From a bacterium (GTDB taxonomy: Bacteria > Zixibacteria > MSB-5A5 > CAIYYT01), in the NCBI GenBank assembly GCA_016708315.1, contig JADJGC010000006.1:83464-147463 (forward strand): a DNA stretch of 64,000 bases, given 5' to 3'. Positions 1 to 10,768 of this stretch are shown one piece after another (positions within the stretch are counted from its first letter, which is position 1; each line of letters opens with the position of its first letter). The translations under genes were made by a program, and so were the position numbers. The notes under the pieces are model-generated. The model had not been told where the DNA came from, ran no database searches, and saw only the letters and a list, made by a program, of their open reading frames with translations.

Positions 1-2724
1 GCGGCGAGCTTGACGTAACACTCGCCAAATTCAACAACGCCAACGTCCGCATGTGGGCTACTTATTACGGCGGCAGCGATCTCGATTTTCTCCTTGGTGT
101 CAACGGCAAATCGATAACACTCGACCCGCAGGGGAGACTATATGTCACCGGCTTGACAGTCTCCACGAATTTTCCAGTGTTTAACCCGGGCGGAGGGTCA
201 TTCTATCAGGGTACGAACCTTGGCGGTCCTCATGATGCATTCATCGGCAGGTTTAGCAATACCGGAACTATGCTCTGGTCGACATATTGGGGAAGCGATG
301 TTCCCGACTTCGGCTGCAGTATTGCCATCGGTAACTCAGGCTGTATTTTTGCCACCGGCGAGACGATTGACGTCGGATCGCTATTCCTGATGAATCCCCT
401 TTTCGGCGCATATTTTCAATCTGTCTCCGGCGGATTGGATGATGGTTATATTGCCAAGTTTTGTCAACCGACGGGTTCCTGCTGCATCGACTTCAATTGT
501 TTCGGCGCTAACTCGCAGGCCGAGTGCACGCAGATGGGCGGGCAGACGTTCTATCCCGATCAACCTTGTTCGACCACGGCCTGCAGCATACTTTGCAACA
601 TCTGCGGTACCAAATACAACGACCTTAACAAAAACGGCACGCAGGATTTGGGCGAACCGGGTATCTCCGGTTGGACGGTTCAACTCTACTATTGGAATGG
701 TCCCCTGTTCGCGTCCACAACTACCGATTCACTCGGCAACTACTGTTTCAATAACATCCCCTTGCGGCGCATGGACTGTCAACGAACAACTTCAGCAGGG
801 CTGGGTACAGACCTATCCGTCGCCCAATGTACACAACTATAACATGGGAACGGGAACAACTCTCAATGATATCGACTTCGGAAACGCAACCTGTGTACAG
901 GATACCTGCTGCGTAAAACCAGCCCTTGGAATGATCGCTTGGTATCCTTTTGATGAAGACTCCCCGGGACTTGCCCACGATATTGCCTCGAAAACTCAAA
1001 GCGGTTGGCACTATCTGGATCAATTCGGTACTACTGAAGGCAAAGTCGGCGGTGCTTTCGTATTCGATTCCGAACGCTATGTTCGTGTCTTCGAAGATCC
1101 GTTCGCACAAATCGATACCGGAGATTTCACGATCGATGCCTGGATACAGCCAACTGCATTCGACCCCGATTGCCTGGACTACCCGTACCATCCATGCGCG
1201 GCTATGCCGATTGTCGACAATCGTCGTTGGGTAGAAGGCGATACCGGCGACAACGGTATAATGTTCTATGTCAAACCTATCTCCGCAACTCACGGTCGTC
1301 TCGGCCTGGCAATGAACATTCACCCGAATGCACCGGACTCATTTGAGACATCAACTGCTCCGGTCGTGCTCAGCGACTGGCAGCATGTAGCGGTCACCGT
1401 TGCGCGTAACGGCGGAACCACACTTGGAACATTCTACTACAACGGCAACCCCGTCGGCACATTCATCCCGTTGGCAGGATCAATCTTTAGCACAGCAGGT
1501 CCGGGATCGACGATGGACATTGGCCACGGTCCGACCAGCAGCAGCTATGGCGCAGGACAGGCTTGCCGCCAGAAGGAAAAGTACTTCACCGGGCCCATCG
1601 ACGAAGTTGAAATTTTCGGACGCGCGCTAATTGGTGTCGAAGTTCAAGACATTTACCTTGCAGGCTCGCGCGGCAAATGCAAGATCTCGTGTGCGATTCC
1701 CGGTTCCGTCGTGTTGTGTCGAACCGCGACGACAGTCACAGTGAACATGACAATCTGCAACCAGTCGCCATACACCTCGGTTGCAAACTTCTCGTTTGCT
1801 CCCTTGGCATCCGGCTCGGGCTGTAACTTTGATGCGTCCGGCGTGACTTTCAGTCCGGCGAACGGCACTCTCACTCTTCTGCCGGGACAGTGCACTCAGA
1901 TTCCTGTAACGCTGACTCGCCCCCTTGGATTTGTGCCGGGCAACGTCGCCTGCTTCTGCATCACCGTGCGCGATACACAAACTGGCGCAATGAGCACTTG
2001 CTGTTCAAAGCTCCTTGCCAGCAATGCTTGGTGTGTGACAGTCAAGGATCCGATCGACATTATCAAGTTGAACACTGGAATGGCGCGAGCGTTTACCTTC
2101 ACGGTCAAGAACGAATCCGATTCACTGGCGACCTTTGACTATTCCCTTCGTTCCGAAAGCGGCGAACATGGCAGTACTCCAACTTCACTGGCTCTCAACG
2201 GCCTCCCGCCCGGCGCTCCGGTGAGCGGCTCGCTCGTCCTCCCGCCGTGGTCCGAAAGTGATATCGTTGGTGATGCGGTCCTGATGGCCTATCGCCCGAT
2301 GGATCTGGAGTCGATTTTGTTGGAAGCTGATGTCGATGGCGACGGTATTCCCGATCCGCTCGGTTCAGTTCGAATTCAGCCAACGAGCTTCCCTGATTGC
2401 AATGACAATGGTATTGATGATGCACTCGACATCCTCAACGGAACATCCGCTGACGGCAATAGCAACGGGTTCCCGGACGACTGCGAAGGCACTATGAGCG
2501 ATCCTTCTCAGTGCTACATTTGCGGTGACGCGGATGGCAGTAGCGTCGTAACAATCAGCGATGTCGTCTTCCTGATCAATTATATCTTTGGCGGTGGTGC
2601 TGCACCAAATCCAATTCTTGCCGGCGATGCCAATTGCGACCTCTCAGTTACGATTTCGGACGCAGTTTCGCTGGTGGGTTACGTTTTCTTGGGCGGCGCG
2701 CCTCCTTGCGATGCTTGTCCATAG
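1..2724 (+). CDS. Exported multidomain dockerin protein, 5'-partial, one frameshift
   Basis: The gene enters from the left edge and is open from base 3. The first part carries SBBP-type beta-propeller repeats (WATYYGGS near base 51, LWSTYWGSD near 271). A Cys-rich linker follows, then an SdrD-B-like module (GTKYNDLNKNGTQDLGEPG, 605-663). The frame changes at 762: one extra T after CCC separates NNIP from CGAWTVNEQLQQGW, and removing it restores a continuous SdrD-like domain. Downstream come a LamG/concanavalin-like domain (about 930-1680), a Cys-containing beta domain, a Ca-binding DxDGDGIPD stretch (2330-2350) and a C-terminal dockerin pair (GDADGSSVVTISDVVFLINYIFGG-like and GDANCDLSVTISDAVSLVGY-like, 2522-2715). 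The role is probably surface or extracellular; no enzymatic motif is seen. I read it as one gene with a sequencing or true indel. Confidence 0.8.
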
Positions 2725-2750
2725 AGATCGAATTACCATGCACAAAGGCA

Positions 2751-2773
2751 AAGGGCCGGCTTGCGCCGGTCCC
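2751..2773 (+). terminator. Probable rho-independent terminator
   Basis: AAGGGCCGGC and GCCGGTCCCTT form a ten-pair stem with one bulged T, 27 bases after the dockerin gene stop. The following bases (2774-2800) are pyrimidine-rich with runs of T rather than a pure T-tract, so the call is moderate. Confidence 0.5.
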
Positions 2774-3175
2774 TTCTGCCCTCCCTTTTCCCTTTAGCTT
2801 TTGAGCCCTGCCCTCATTGTTGGCCTTATTGTCTCTGACTTGTCGCTAATTATCTTACTTCACGGCCTCGCACGTTTTCTCTTGTCGATCGCGAGCTTGT
2901 CCAAGAATCGATCGCCGCAATAGGTCTAATCAACTTTCGTGCCAAGCAGGAAGCAGACTCAATCTGTCTAACTCGTTAGATTTCAATTGGGATTTTGTCT
3001 TCTTGCGCGGACCTTCTCCACCGCGTGGCAAATCCACCCATAAATGGCACTTCCACTCATGGCAATTCCGCCATATTGATTCACAGATCCGCGACAATGT
3101 TAGGACTGCTCAGTAGATTTCGCTACTCGCCTTCCCCTTATTCTAATAAAAGACTCATCGCCCTTCATTTCCAGT
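2774..3175. other. Intergenic, no gene seen
   Basis: About 400 bases with no convincing reading frame. The only structure I see is a short inverted repeat TCTAAC-TC-GTTAGA at 2967-2980, which could be an operator or chance. Confidence 0.5.
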
Positions 3176-3204
3176 TTGACCAACAGGCGATAGAGGACTA
3201 TCTT
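3176..3204 (+). promoter_or_regulatory. Putative sigma-70-type promoter for the sensor kinase gene
   Basis: TTGACC (3176-3181), 17-base spacer, TATCTT (3199-3204). The predicted start of transcription near 3211 lies just ahead of the kinase reading frame. Confidence 0.4.
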
Positions 3205-3224
3205 GCAGTAAGGATGAAGACATT

Positions 3225-5710
3225 TTGACAACTCGATTACTTGTGACTCAATCGCACACTATGACACGTAGCATCCCTGGAACTCGCCAAGTGCTCCTGC
3301 TTCTTGCCTCTCTGTTCATCACTCTTTCGCCAAGTCTATTCGCGATTGAAAAGTTCTCGATCGAAATCGACCGCGATACATCGTTGCTACCCTACAAATT
3401 CGTTACGCGCTACAACAATCCGGATGCCGTGAACCGCGTCCCAATTAGCGGCGTGGTGCCGTTCTGAAACCGTTTGTCGAGCCATCCGATTCCGGTATTG
3501 TTATCTTGTTGCGAAATGGCAATACTGCCGAAAGAGGTCCAGCAGTTATCAGCAAAAACCGGCTTCCTTCTCTATACGGCATTGACTGCTCTCCGTTTCT
3601 AACAATCACAAACTGGAGTACCTACCGCGACTCACTACGCCAGCGCGAATTACTCTGTGGCTGCGCACATTGGAACGATTCTGTCTGGGCATTTCGATTT
3701 GACCCGGAGACCGACTCGTTGAAAAAGACCCTTTTGCTAACAGTTGACACTCCCGGATTTCCACCCAGCTCTTCATGCTCACCAACCCTTCACTTAGTTT
3801 CGGACTATGACTTCGATGGAATGCACGAAATGATTGTCTACTTTGATGCAGGAGCCAAGCGTCTGCCGCGCGAGCTCTTCTCTATCAAACTGGAAACAAT
3901 GGAATTGCAGTGGTCGCTACCGATGGCTTCCGAGATGCATCCAGGTTGTCTGTTCGACTGTCGCGATTCGCTCCGACCAGCAATCATACTTGCAACCAGC
4001 CCATCTGGTCAGGGAATGGAAGATTCTGAGTTCAGCGACTTCTACAGCTACTTGGTCAAAATCGACCGAAATGGCAAGATCTTGCTGAAGCGAGTCGTAG
4101 CTGCCTATCCGTATCACACCTATTTTCAACGATGGTCCATTCCCGGAGAGTTTCTTCTATTGCACAACATCAAGTCTGATGAATCTGAGACGAATACCGA
4201 GTACGTCACTAATCAAAACTATCTCTCCGTCATCGACATTGATGGTGCTTTGCTGCAGTCGACACCGATTGGAGACTACGTTGCAGGTGTGTGGCAAATG
4301 CCGTACCGCGAGATTTCAGCCGCCAACTATCTGCTTCTCCAGGACGACATCATCAGAGTATATGATGACTCGCTTCGACTCATCGCCATTTCCAATCAAT
4401 TGGACAAAGTACGTGCACCAAACAACTACTTGGGTCACTTCAAACTGCCTAATCGTGCGGACGAGGTATTTGTCTTTTGCAATGGCGTTTATTCACGCGA
4501 CATGGAGAAGCTCCTGGCGTTCCCGTTTGGCATAGAGTACTACGATTTCACTGCATTCGACAGTAACGGTACCGCGAGCGAATTCTTGATAAGCAGTATC
4601 AATGGCTATGCGATTGGAAAGATCGAATACCGAAGTATCTGGGAGCGCCTGTCAATCCTTTACGTCGACTACCAGAAATACATTCTCGTCGCCGTAACTG
4701 CCCTGCTCGTAACTTTGGTGCTCACCAACTTCTATCGTAGCCGCACCAAACGCAACCTGCTGATGATAACCCAACAGAAACAGGAAATCGAACGCTCGCA
4801 TCACGAGATCACCGAAAAGAATCACGCACTCGAAAAAGCTTATCGCGACCTCGAAAGCGCCACCGAAGAAATTGCTCTTCAGCGCGCTCGACAGGCAGCC
4901 GCTGAGCAATACCGAACGGCCTCAGGGCAGTTCAGGCACGAAATCAATAACGCACTCGGTGCAGTTAAGATTTTCGTATCCAATGTCGTTCACGGCACAG
5001 CCGGCGGCGGACACCGCATCCAATTCGAAAAACGCCATTCGGAGTTGTCCCAGTCTCTTGATCATTTGTTTCGCGATGTGACCAACATCGACCCGGCGAT
5101 GCGCTCGAGCATACTGGCGCAATTGGTCGAACTCGATGCCATAGACAAGAAGCTGATGAAAAGCATGGACGAAGTCGTTCTACGAGGCGTCGAACGGGGA
5201 TTGGGACTGGCCGAACGTCTGCGCAAGTATGAACGCATCGATCACGACGACACGTGGCAACCAGTATCTTTGGCAGCCGTCATCGACGAAATCGCTTTTC
5301 CATCCCAACAACAACGCTCCGAAGCCGGGATCGCATTTTCCAACTCAGTAACCGCCGATTCAATCGTCACCGGAAGCTACGAGCTGTTCGCAATTCTTTT
5401 CCGCAATCTGCTCGACAATTCCATCGACGCGCTGATCGCAAAAGTCGAAGGCAGCCGCAAGATCGAAGTCAGCACTTTCGCAGCCGACGATAAGTCGATC
5501 TCTATCAACTGGACAGACACCGGCGTCGGCATCTCAGCCGAGAATTGTCCGAAGATATTCGAACCATTCTATACTGAGAAACCAACTACCGGAAGCGGAC
5601 TCGGATTGTCAATGGTCAGGACCATTGTCGAGAAATACAACGGCAGCATCAGCGTCGAAAGTACGCCCGGTCAATACACAACTTTCTCACTTGTCTTTCG
5701 GAGAAGTTAA
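3225..5710 (+). CDS. Membrane sensor histidine kinase with exported sensor domain (one frameshift)
   Basis: The N-terminal part (TTG 3225, or ATG 3261) encodes a signal peptide or signal anchor (RQVLLLLASLFITLSPSLFA) and stops at 3465. The reading continues in another frame as LKPFVEPSDSGIVILLRNGN from 3464, so one base appears missing near 3463; the whole protein would be about 828 residues. A long periplasmic segment follows (about 3500-4650, beta-rich, possibly propeller-like). Next are one membrane helix (YILVAVTALLVTLVLTNFY, about 4678-4735), a coiled coil, a HisKA-like helix with the likely phospho-acceptor His in FRHEINNALGAV (4932-4967) and a HATPase_c domain with N box NLLDNSIDAL, G1 box TDTGVGIS, FEPFYTEK and GSGLGLSM. 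It is followed 116 bases later by an NtrC-type regulator on the same strand, its likely partner. The signal sensed cannot be read from sequence. Confidence 0.8.
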
Positions 5711-5826
5711 TATATATTGAACTATCCAGTTTCGCAGAATTGGACAACAGGACGCTATACTAAAGCAGGAAACAGGTACAAAGGTGTTCTCAACTGGTAC
5801 GTTTTTCATACTCCAATCCGTACGAT

Positions 5827-7212
5827 ATGAATAGTCAACTTCGCGACGTCCTTTCCCAAGCCACCATTCTCCTTGTCGATGACGACCCCACAATGCTCTC
5901 TTCTCTGGCTGCCGTGTTTGGCGACCAGTACCAAACCGCGCTTGCAGCATCGGGCCAAGAAGCAATCGATGCCGCAACTTCCGATAAAGCGATTGCTTGT
6001 GTGGTTATGGATATCAAGATGCCCGGCATGGACGGCATCACAGCGGCGCGCGAAATCAGGCGCACCAACCCTGATCTGCCGGTGATCTTCTTCACAGGTT
6101 TTGCAGGTCAGTATTCAGAAAACGATATCGACCGCTCAGAGAAACCGTTCGACTTCGTCACGAAGGGACAATCGCTTACAACCTTGTCGCGTTCTATCCG
6201 CAACGCCATTGAGTCATTCTATCTCAAGACTAACAACAAATTACTCACGCTCTATGGCGAAACCAACTACGGCATCATTGGCGGCTCATTTGCCATGCAA
6301 AAAGTCAGCGCCCTGATCCGTCAGGCGGCACAGAGCAACACGCGTGTGATGATTCTCGGCGAGACTGGTACCGGCAAGGAATTGGTTGCGCGGGCGATTC
6401 ACGCCCATTCGAGTCGCAACAACAAGCAACTCGCTATTCTCAACTGCAATCATAAGTCGCCTGACTTGGTCGAATCAGAATTATTCGGTCATATCAAAGG
6501 TGCCTTTACAAGTGCAATTGCCGACCGCACCGGCCTGTTCGAGTTTGCCGACGGCGGCACGGTATTTCTTGATGAAATCGGCGACCTCGACATCACAACG
6601 CAGGGCAAACTGCTCCGAGTGCTCGAAACCGGCGAGTACCTACCGGTCGGCTCGACCTCAACCCGCAAGACCGACACGAGATTGCTGTGTGCAACTCACC
6701 GTGATCTCGAGCAAATGATCAAAGACGGCAAATTTCGCGAGGACCTGTATTATCGCCTCAAAGGTGTCGTTATTACAATACCTCCGCTGCGCTCGCGCAA
6801 AGAGGACATTCCCCTATTGGTGGAAAGGCTATTTGAAAAACTCACCTTGGCTTCGGGTGCGCCAATGAAAATCTTCGACCCGTCCGCCATCAAAGCCCTC
6901 CTCGAGTTCGATTGGCCCGGTAACGTCCGCCAACTTCTTAATATCATCGAGTCGGCAGTTGTGCTTACGCCTTCAGATTTGATTATTGCCGATGACATTT
7001 ACAGCCTTCTCAACTCATCCCCAGTCGATGGTAACAACAGCCGCCAGCGTCTTTCTGAAAGACTGCGAGATATGGAACGAACTCTCATCATCGAAGCGCT
7101 TTCCGAGACAAACTACAATGTCGGCGCCGCGGCAGGTCTTTTGGGCATCGACAGCTCAAATCTCCACAAGAAGATAAAATCCTACGCCATCAACATCGCT
7201 ACTCAACGCTAA
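5827..7212 (+). CDS. NtrC-family sigma-54-dependent response regulator
   Basis: 461 residues in the classic order. The receiver domain (about 12-130) has acidic residues D18-D20 and phospho-acceptor D62 (VVMDIKMPGMDG). The AAA+ sigma-54 interaction domain (about 148-385) has Walker A GETGTGKE near 178-185 and Walker B GGTVFLDEIGD. The C-terminal Fis-type helix-turn-helix contains NYNVGAAAGLLGIDSSNLHKK. The sigma-54 contact loop reads GAFTSA at 225-230 instead of the usual GAFTGA. It should activate sigma-54 promoters after phosphorylation by the adjacent kinase. I found no clear sigma-54 -24/-12 site in the short upstream gap, so targets probably lie elsewhere. Confidence 0.93.
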   Translation: MNSQLRDVLSQATILLVDDDPTMLSSLAAVFGDQYQTALAASGQEAIDAATSDKAIACVVMDIKMPGMDGITAAREIRRTNPDLPVIFFTGFAGQYSENDIDRSEKPFDFVTKGQSLTTLSRSIRNAIESFYLKTNNKLLTLYGETNYGIIGGSFAMQKVSALIRQAAQSNTRVMILGETGTGKELVARAIHAHSSRNNKQLAILNCNHKSPDLVESELFGHIKGAFTSAIADRTGLFEFADGGTVFLDEIGDLDITTQGKLLRVLETGEYLPVGSTSTRKTDTRLLCATHRDLEQMIKDGKFREDLYYRLKGVVITIPPLRSRKEDIPLLVERLFEKLTLASGAPMKIFDPSAIKALLEFDWPGNVRQLLNIIESAVVLTPSDLIIADDIYSLLNSSPVDGNNSRQRLSERLRDMERTLIIEALSETNYNVGAAAGLLGIDSSNLHKKIKSYAINIATQR

Positions 7213-7242
7213 ACCAATCTTGAATTCAACTGCATCAGTTGC

Positions 7243-7270
7243 TTGTCAAACTTCAGTCCTACCTTATCTT
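7243..7270 (+). promoter_or_regulatory. Putative sigma-70-type promoter for the nuclease-helicase gene
   Basis: TTGTCA (7243-7248), 16-base spacer, TATCTT (7265-7270), about 60 bases ahead of the TTG start at 7331. Confidence 0.35.
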
Positions 7271-7330
7271 CCCAATCACTTGTGCTCATCACCCGGCGCT
7301 TCTAAAACTAATGGCTAAAGGGCGAGAATC

Positions 7331-10300
7331 TTGAAAACTGTCGATAACAAAACCGTCTATTCTGCAACCGATCTCTGCGATCACCTCGAGTGTCTTCATC
7401 TGACAACGCTCAAAGTGCGCGACTTGACGGAGGATCTGCCCAAGGACGCCCCCGATGATCAAAGCCAGATCATCATGGCTCGCGGTATCGCACACGAACA
7501 GCGCTTTCTCGATCATCTGCACAGCTCGGGCAAGACCATTGCCAATTTGAAAGACTTGCCCAAAGACGACGACCAACGCGCCCACGCTACGATGGATGCC
7601 ATTCGCTCCGGTGTCGACGTAATCTATCAAGCCTACCTTCGCGATGAGCCCTTTGCCGGTTATGCCGATTTCCTGATCAAATCTACGACTCCATCAAAGC
7701 TTGGAGACTTTTCCTACGAAGTCGTCGACACCAAACTGGCGCTTCATGCCAAACCGCTTTACATCATCCAGCTCAGCCTTTACACCGAGTTTCTCGGCAA
7801 GGTTCAGGGAGCCGCACCAAAACAGATGCACGTCGTTCTCGGCGACAATCGCCGCGAGTCGTATTTGCCGCAGGATTTCTATCACTATTACTGCCAATTG
7901 AAATCAGACTTCCTGCAGCACATCACAGCTCAGCCGGAGGTCTATCCTGACCCTTGCGATCACTGCGGCGTCTGCAGTTTTCGTACCCTGTGTCAAACGC
8001 GTCGCGAAAAAGACGACCACCTATCGCAGGTTGCCAATATCCGCTCCAGCCAAATTCGCAAACTCGCTACCGCCGGAGTTTTGACCCTCGCGCAACTCGC
8101 AGACACAAAGGAAACTCACATCAAAGGCGTTTCCGACAACTCGCTTGATCGACTAAAACGCCAGGCTCAACTTCAACTGCACAAACGCACAACCGGTGAC
8201 GACAAATACATCCTGCTTGATCCGCACGGTGATAATCTCGGCCTTCATACAATTCCCGAGCCCAGCGAAGGCGACCTGTTTTTCGATATCGAAGGCAATC
8301 CCCTCTATCCTGAAGGTCTGGAATACCTCTTTGGAATCTACAGCATCGAAAAAGGTATCCCCAACTTCAAAGACATCTGGGCGCACAATCATCCCGACGA
8401 GAAACGTTCATTCAAAGAGTTAATCAGTTTCTTTATCGAGCGCCTCGACCAGTTTCCCGACATGCACATCTACCACTATGCGTCATACGAAGAGACCGCC
8501 GTTAAGCGCCTCATGTCCAAATACGGCGTTATGGAATTCGAGGTTGACCGGCTTCTTCGCGGCAAGGTGTTCGTCGACTTGTACAAAGTCGTCACCCACT
8601 CGCTGCAAACTTCGGAGCCGTCATACTCCATCAAGAACATCGAGACTTTCTACATGACCAAGCGCCAAAGTGAAGTCAAAACTGCATCGGCGAGCATCGT
8701 CTACTACGAGCGCTACATCGAATCGCACGACCAGAAGTGGCTCGATGACATCAAATCGTACAATCTCGAAGATTGCAAATCACTGCTCCTGTTGCGCGAT
8801 TGGCTCCTGAAACTTCGTCTTGATATTGTTCGTCCAGCAGTACCCGCACCGGAACCTGACGAACCGAGCGAGAATCGTCTTCAGCAGGAACGACAGATAC
8901 GTGAGTTTGAACTGGCGCTGACATCGACTTTGCCCGATGACGAATCGCTCTACACCCCGGAACAGCAACTCGACAAACTGATCTTTGACCTTGTCGATTT
9001 CTACCGGCGCGAAGCCAAGCCTGCATGGTGGCGCATGTTCTCGCGTCAGACGATGACTACCGAAGAGATCATCGACGACGGCGATTGCATCGGTGGACTT
9101 GAGATTTCCACCGAGCATCCGCCCTATCCTGACAAGCGCTCAATGGTCTACACCTACAAGTTTCCCGAACAGGACTTCAAACTGAAAGTTGGCGAGCAGT
9201 GCAAGATCGCTGCAAACCTCGCTCTCGCAGGAACTATCATCGACATTGATCCCGATAAGCGTCTGGTCAAACTCAAGCGTGTCGATGCCGGCAAAGAGCC
9301 GTTGCCGACCCGCTTCGATCTCGTACCCGGGAGTCCGATTAGCACAGATCCGCTGCGTTTAGCTTTATGGCGGTTCGTCACAGATTATATTGACGCCAAG
9401 CCCGCCGGACAACGGCCGTATCCCGCCCTTCTCGACTTGCTCCAGCGTCGCGTTCCGAATATCACCGGCATTTCACACGGTACGCCGCTGTATGATCCAC
9501 CATCGCTCAAACCCGAAGTCTGCACTTCACTCGCCAAACGCATGTCCGATACCTACCTCTTCATTCAGGGTCCTCCCGGTACCGGCAAGACCTATACTGC
9601 CTCTCGCATGATTGTCGAACTGATGAAGTCGGGTAAGAAGATCGGTGTCACTGCCAACAGTCACAAAGCTATCCACAACTTGCTTGAGAAGATTGAAAAG
9701 CATGCCCTCGAAATCGGTTTCAATTTTTCCGGCTACAAGAAGTCCTCTCGCGGCGATGACGACACCGCCTTCAACGGGCATTTCATCGAGTCAGTCCCTG
9801 CAAACGAAGATGTTATCGCAAATCTTCCCGGCTGTAGCCTTATCGCCGGAACCAGTTGGCTCTTCGCCAATCCAGGGCTGATTCAGCAACTCGATTATCT
9901 CTTCATCGACGAAGCTGGCCAATTGTCATTGGCGCACATCATTTCCGCTGGAATCTCGGCGCGCAACCTCGTTCTCATCGGCGACCAAATGCAATTAGCA
10001 CAACCGACGCAGGGAGTTCATCCCGGCGAGTCCGGCAAATCTGTATTGGATTACTTGTTGCAGGGAAACCACACAATCCCTATCGAGTCCGGCGTTCTCC
10101 TCGATACCACCTATCGTATGCACCCCAGGGTTTGCAGCTTCATCTCAGACGCAATTTACGATGGTCGTATCAAATCGCATCCCAAGTTGGACCAGCATCG
10201 TATCCAACCATCAGCAACTGAAAAGATGACCCTGCCCGACGCCGGAATTCTCTGCGACTTCGTCGTCCACATCGGCAATGGCCAGCGCTCCGCTGAAGAA

Positions 10301-10744
10301 GCCGCCCGCATTCGCGATTACTATAGCCGACTACTCAAGCTCGAGTTTCGTGATAGCGACAGCACAATCAAGAAGCTGACCGAAGACAACATTCTCGTCG
10401 TTTCGCCATACAACATGCAGGTGAATCTACTCAAACAGCAGCTTGGCCCTCTTGCGCGAGTCGGCACCGTGGACAAGTTCCAGGGTCAGGAGGCCGAAGT
10501 CGTCCTAATCTCAATGTCTACCTCAAGCCCGGAGGAAATCCCGCGCGGTCTCAACTTCCTCTACAGCCAGAATCGTCTCAACGTTTCGCTCTCGCGAGCC
10601 AAAACACTGGCTATTCTTGTGCTGAGCCCGGAACTGCTAAGCGTCCGCTGCAGCACCATTGATCAAATGCGTTTGGTCAATACACTTTGTTGGGTTAAGT
10701 CGTACAGTGAATCGCTAAATGGGAAGACTGATAGGCTTGACTAA
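7331..10744 (+). CDS. RecB-like nuclease / RNase H-like / Dna2-Upf1-like helicase fusion
   Basis: 1137 residues; TTG start preceded by GGGCGAG. The N-terminal third resembles the TM0106/RecB-family nuclease: DTKLALHAKPLYIIQLSLY fits the D-(E/D)XK and QxxxY motifs, and a four-Cys cluster (CDHCGVCSFRTLC, about 208-220) probably holds an Fe-S cluster. A middle RNase H-like segment begins at LFFDIEGNPLYPEG (about 317). The C-terminal half is an SF1 helicase: Walker A GPPGTGKT (about 746-753), DEAGQ Walker B (about 859), GDQMQLAQPTQG, TTYRMHPRV, VDKFQGQEAEVV and LNVSLSRAK. It likely acts on DNA in repair, recombination or defence. It stands alone between a two-component pair and a convergent operon, so context does not settle the role. 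Confidence 0.85.
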   Translation: MKTVDNKTVYSATDLCDHLECLHLTTLKVRDLTEDLPKDAPDDQSQIIMARGIAHEQRFLDHLHSSGKTIANLKDLPKDDDQRAHATMDAIRSGVDVIYQAYLRDEPFAGYADFLIKSTTPSKLGDFSYEVVDTKLALHAKPLYIIQLSLYTEFLGKVQGAAPKQMHVVLGDNRRESYLPQDFYHYYCQLKSDFLQHITAQPEVYPDPCDHCGVCSFRTLCQTRREKDDHLSQVANIRSSQIRKLATAGVLTLAQLADTKETHIKGVSDNSLDRLKRQAQLQLHKRTTGDDKYILLDPHGDNLGLHTIPEPSEGDLFFDIEGNPLYPEGLEYLFGIYSIEKGIPNFKDIWAHNHPDEKRSFKELISFFIERLDQFPDMHIYHYASYEETAVKRLMSKYGVMEFEVDRLLRGKVFVDLYKVVTHSLQTSEPSYSIKNIETFYMTKRQSEVKTASASIVYYERYIESHDQKWLDDIKSYNLEDCKSLLLLRDWLLKLRLDIVRPAVPAPEPDEPSENRLQQERQIREFELALTSTLPDDESLYTPEQQLDKLIFDLVDFYRREAKPAWWRMFSRQTMTTEEIIDDGDCIGGLEISTEHPPYPDKRSMVYTYKFPEQDFKLKVGEQCKIAANLALAGTIIDIDPDKRLVKLKRVDAGKEPLPTRFDLVPGSPISTDPLRLALWRFVTDYIDAKPAGQRPYPALLDLLQRRVPNITGISHGTPLYDPPSLKPEVCTSLAKRMSDTYLFIQGPPGTGKTYTASRMIVELMKSGKKIGVTANSHKAIHNLLEKIEKHALEIGFNFSGYKKSSRGDDDTAFNGHFIESVPANEDVIANLPGCSLIAGTSWLFANPGLIQQLDYLFIDEAGQLSLAHIISAGISARNLVLIGDQMQLAQPTQGVHPGESGKSVLDYLLQGNHTIPIESGVLLDTTYRMHPRVCSFISDAIYDGRIKSHPKLDQHRIQPSATEKMTLPDAGILCDFVVHIGNGQRSAEEAARIRDYYSRLLKLEFRDSDSTIKKLTEDNILVVSPYNMQVNLLKQQLGPLARVGTVDKFQGQEAEVVLISMSTSSPEEIPRGLNFLYSQNRLNVSLSRAKTLAILVLSPELLSVRCSTIDQMRLVNTLCWVKSYSESLNGKTDRLD

Positions 10745-10768
10745 GTCGCCAACTGTTTATCGAAAGAA

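Noticed and set aside
2995..3228. Small plus-strand reading frame in the gap before the sensor kinase
   Set aside because: No ribosome site, odd composition, and it overlaps the kinase promoter.
5719..5826. Possible sigma-54 promoter or regulatory hairpin before the NtrC-type gene
   Set aside because: No GG/GC pair at -24/-12 spacing; a TATACT near 5755 lacks a -35.
10745..10768. Terminator between convergent genes
   Set aside because: The 24-base gap has no stem-loop.
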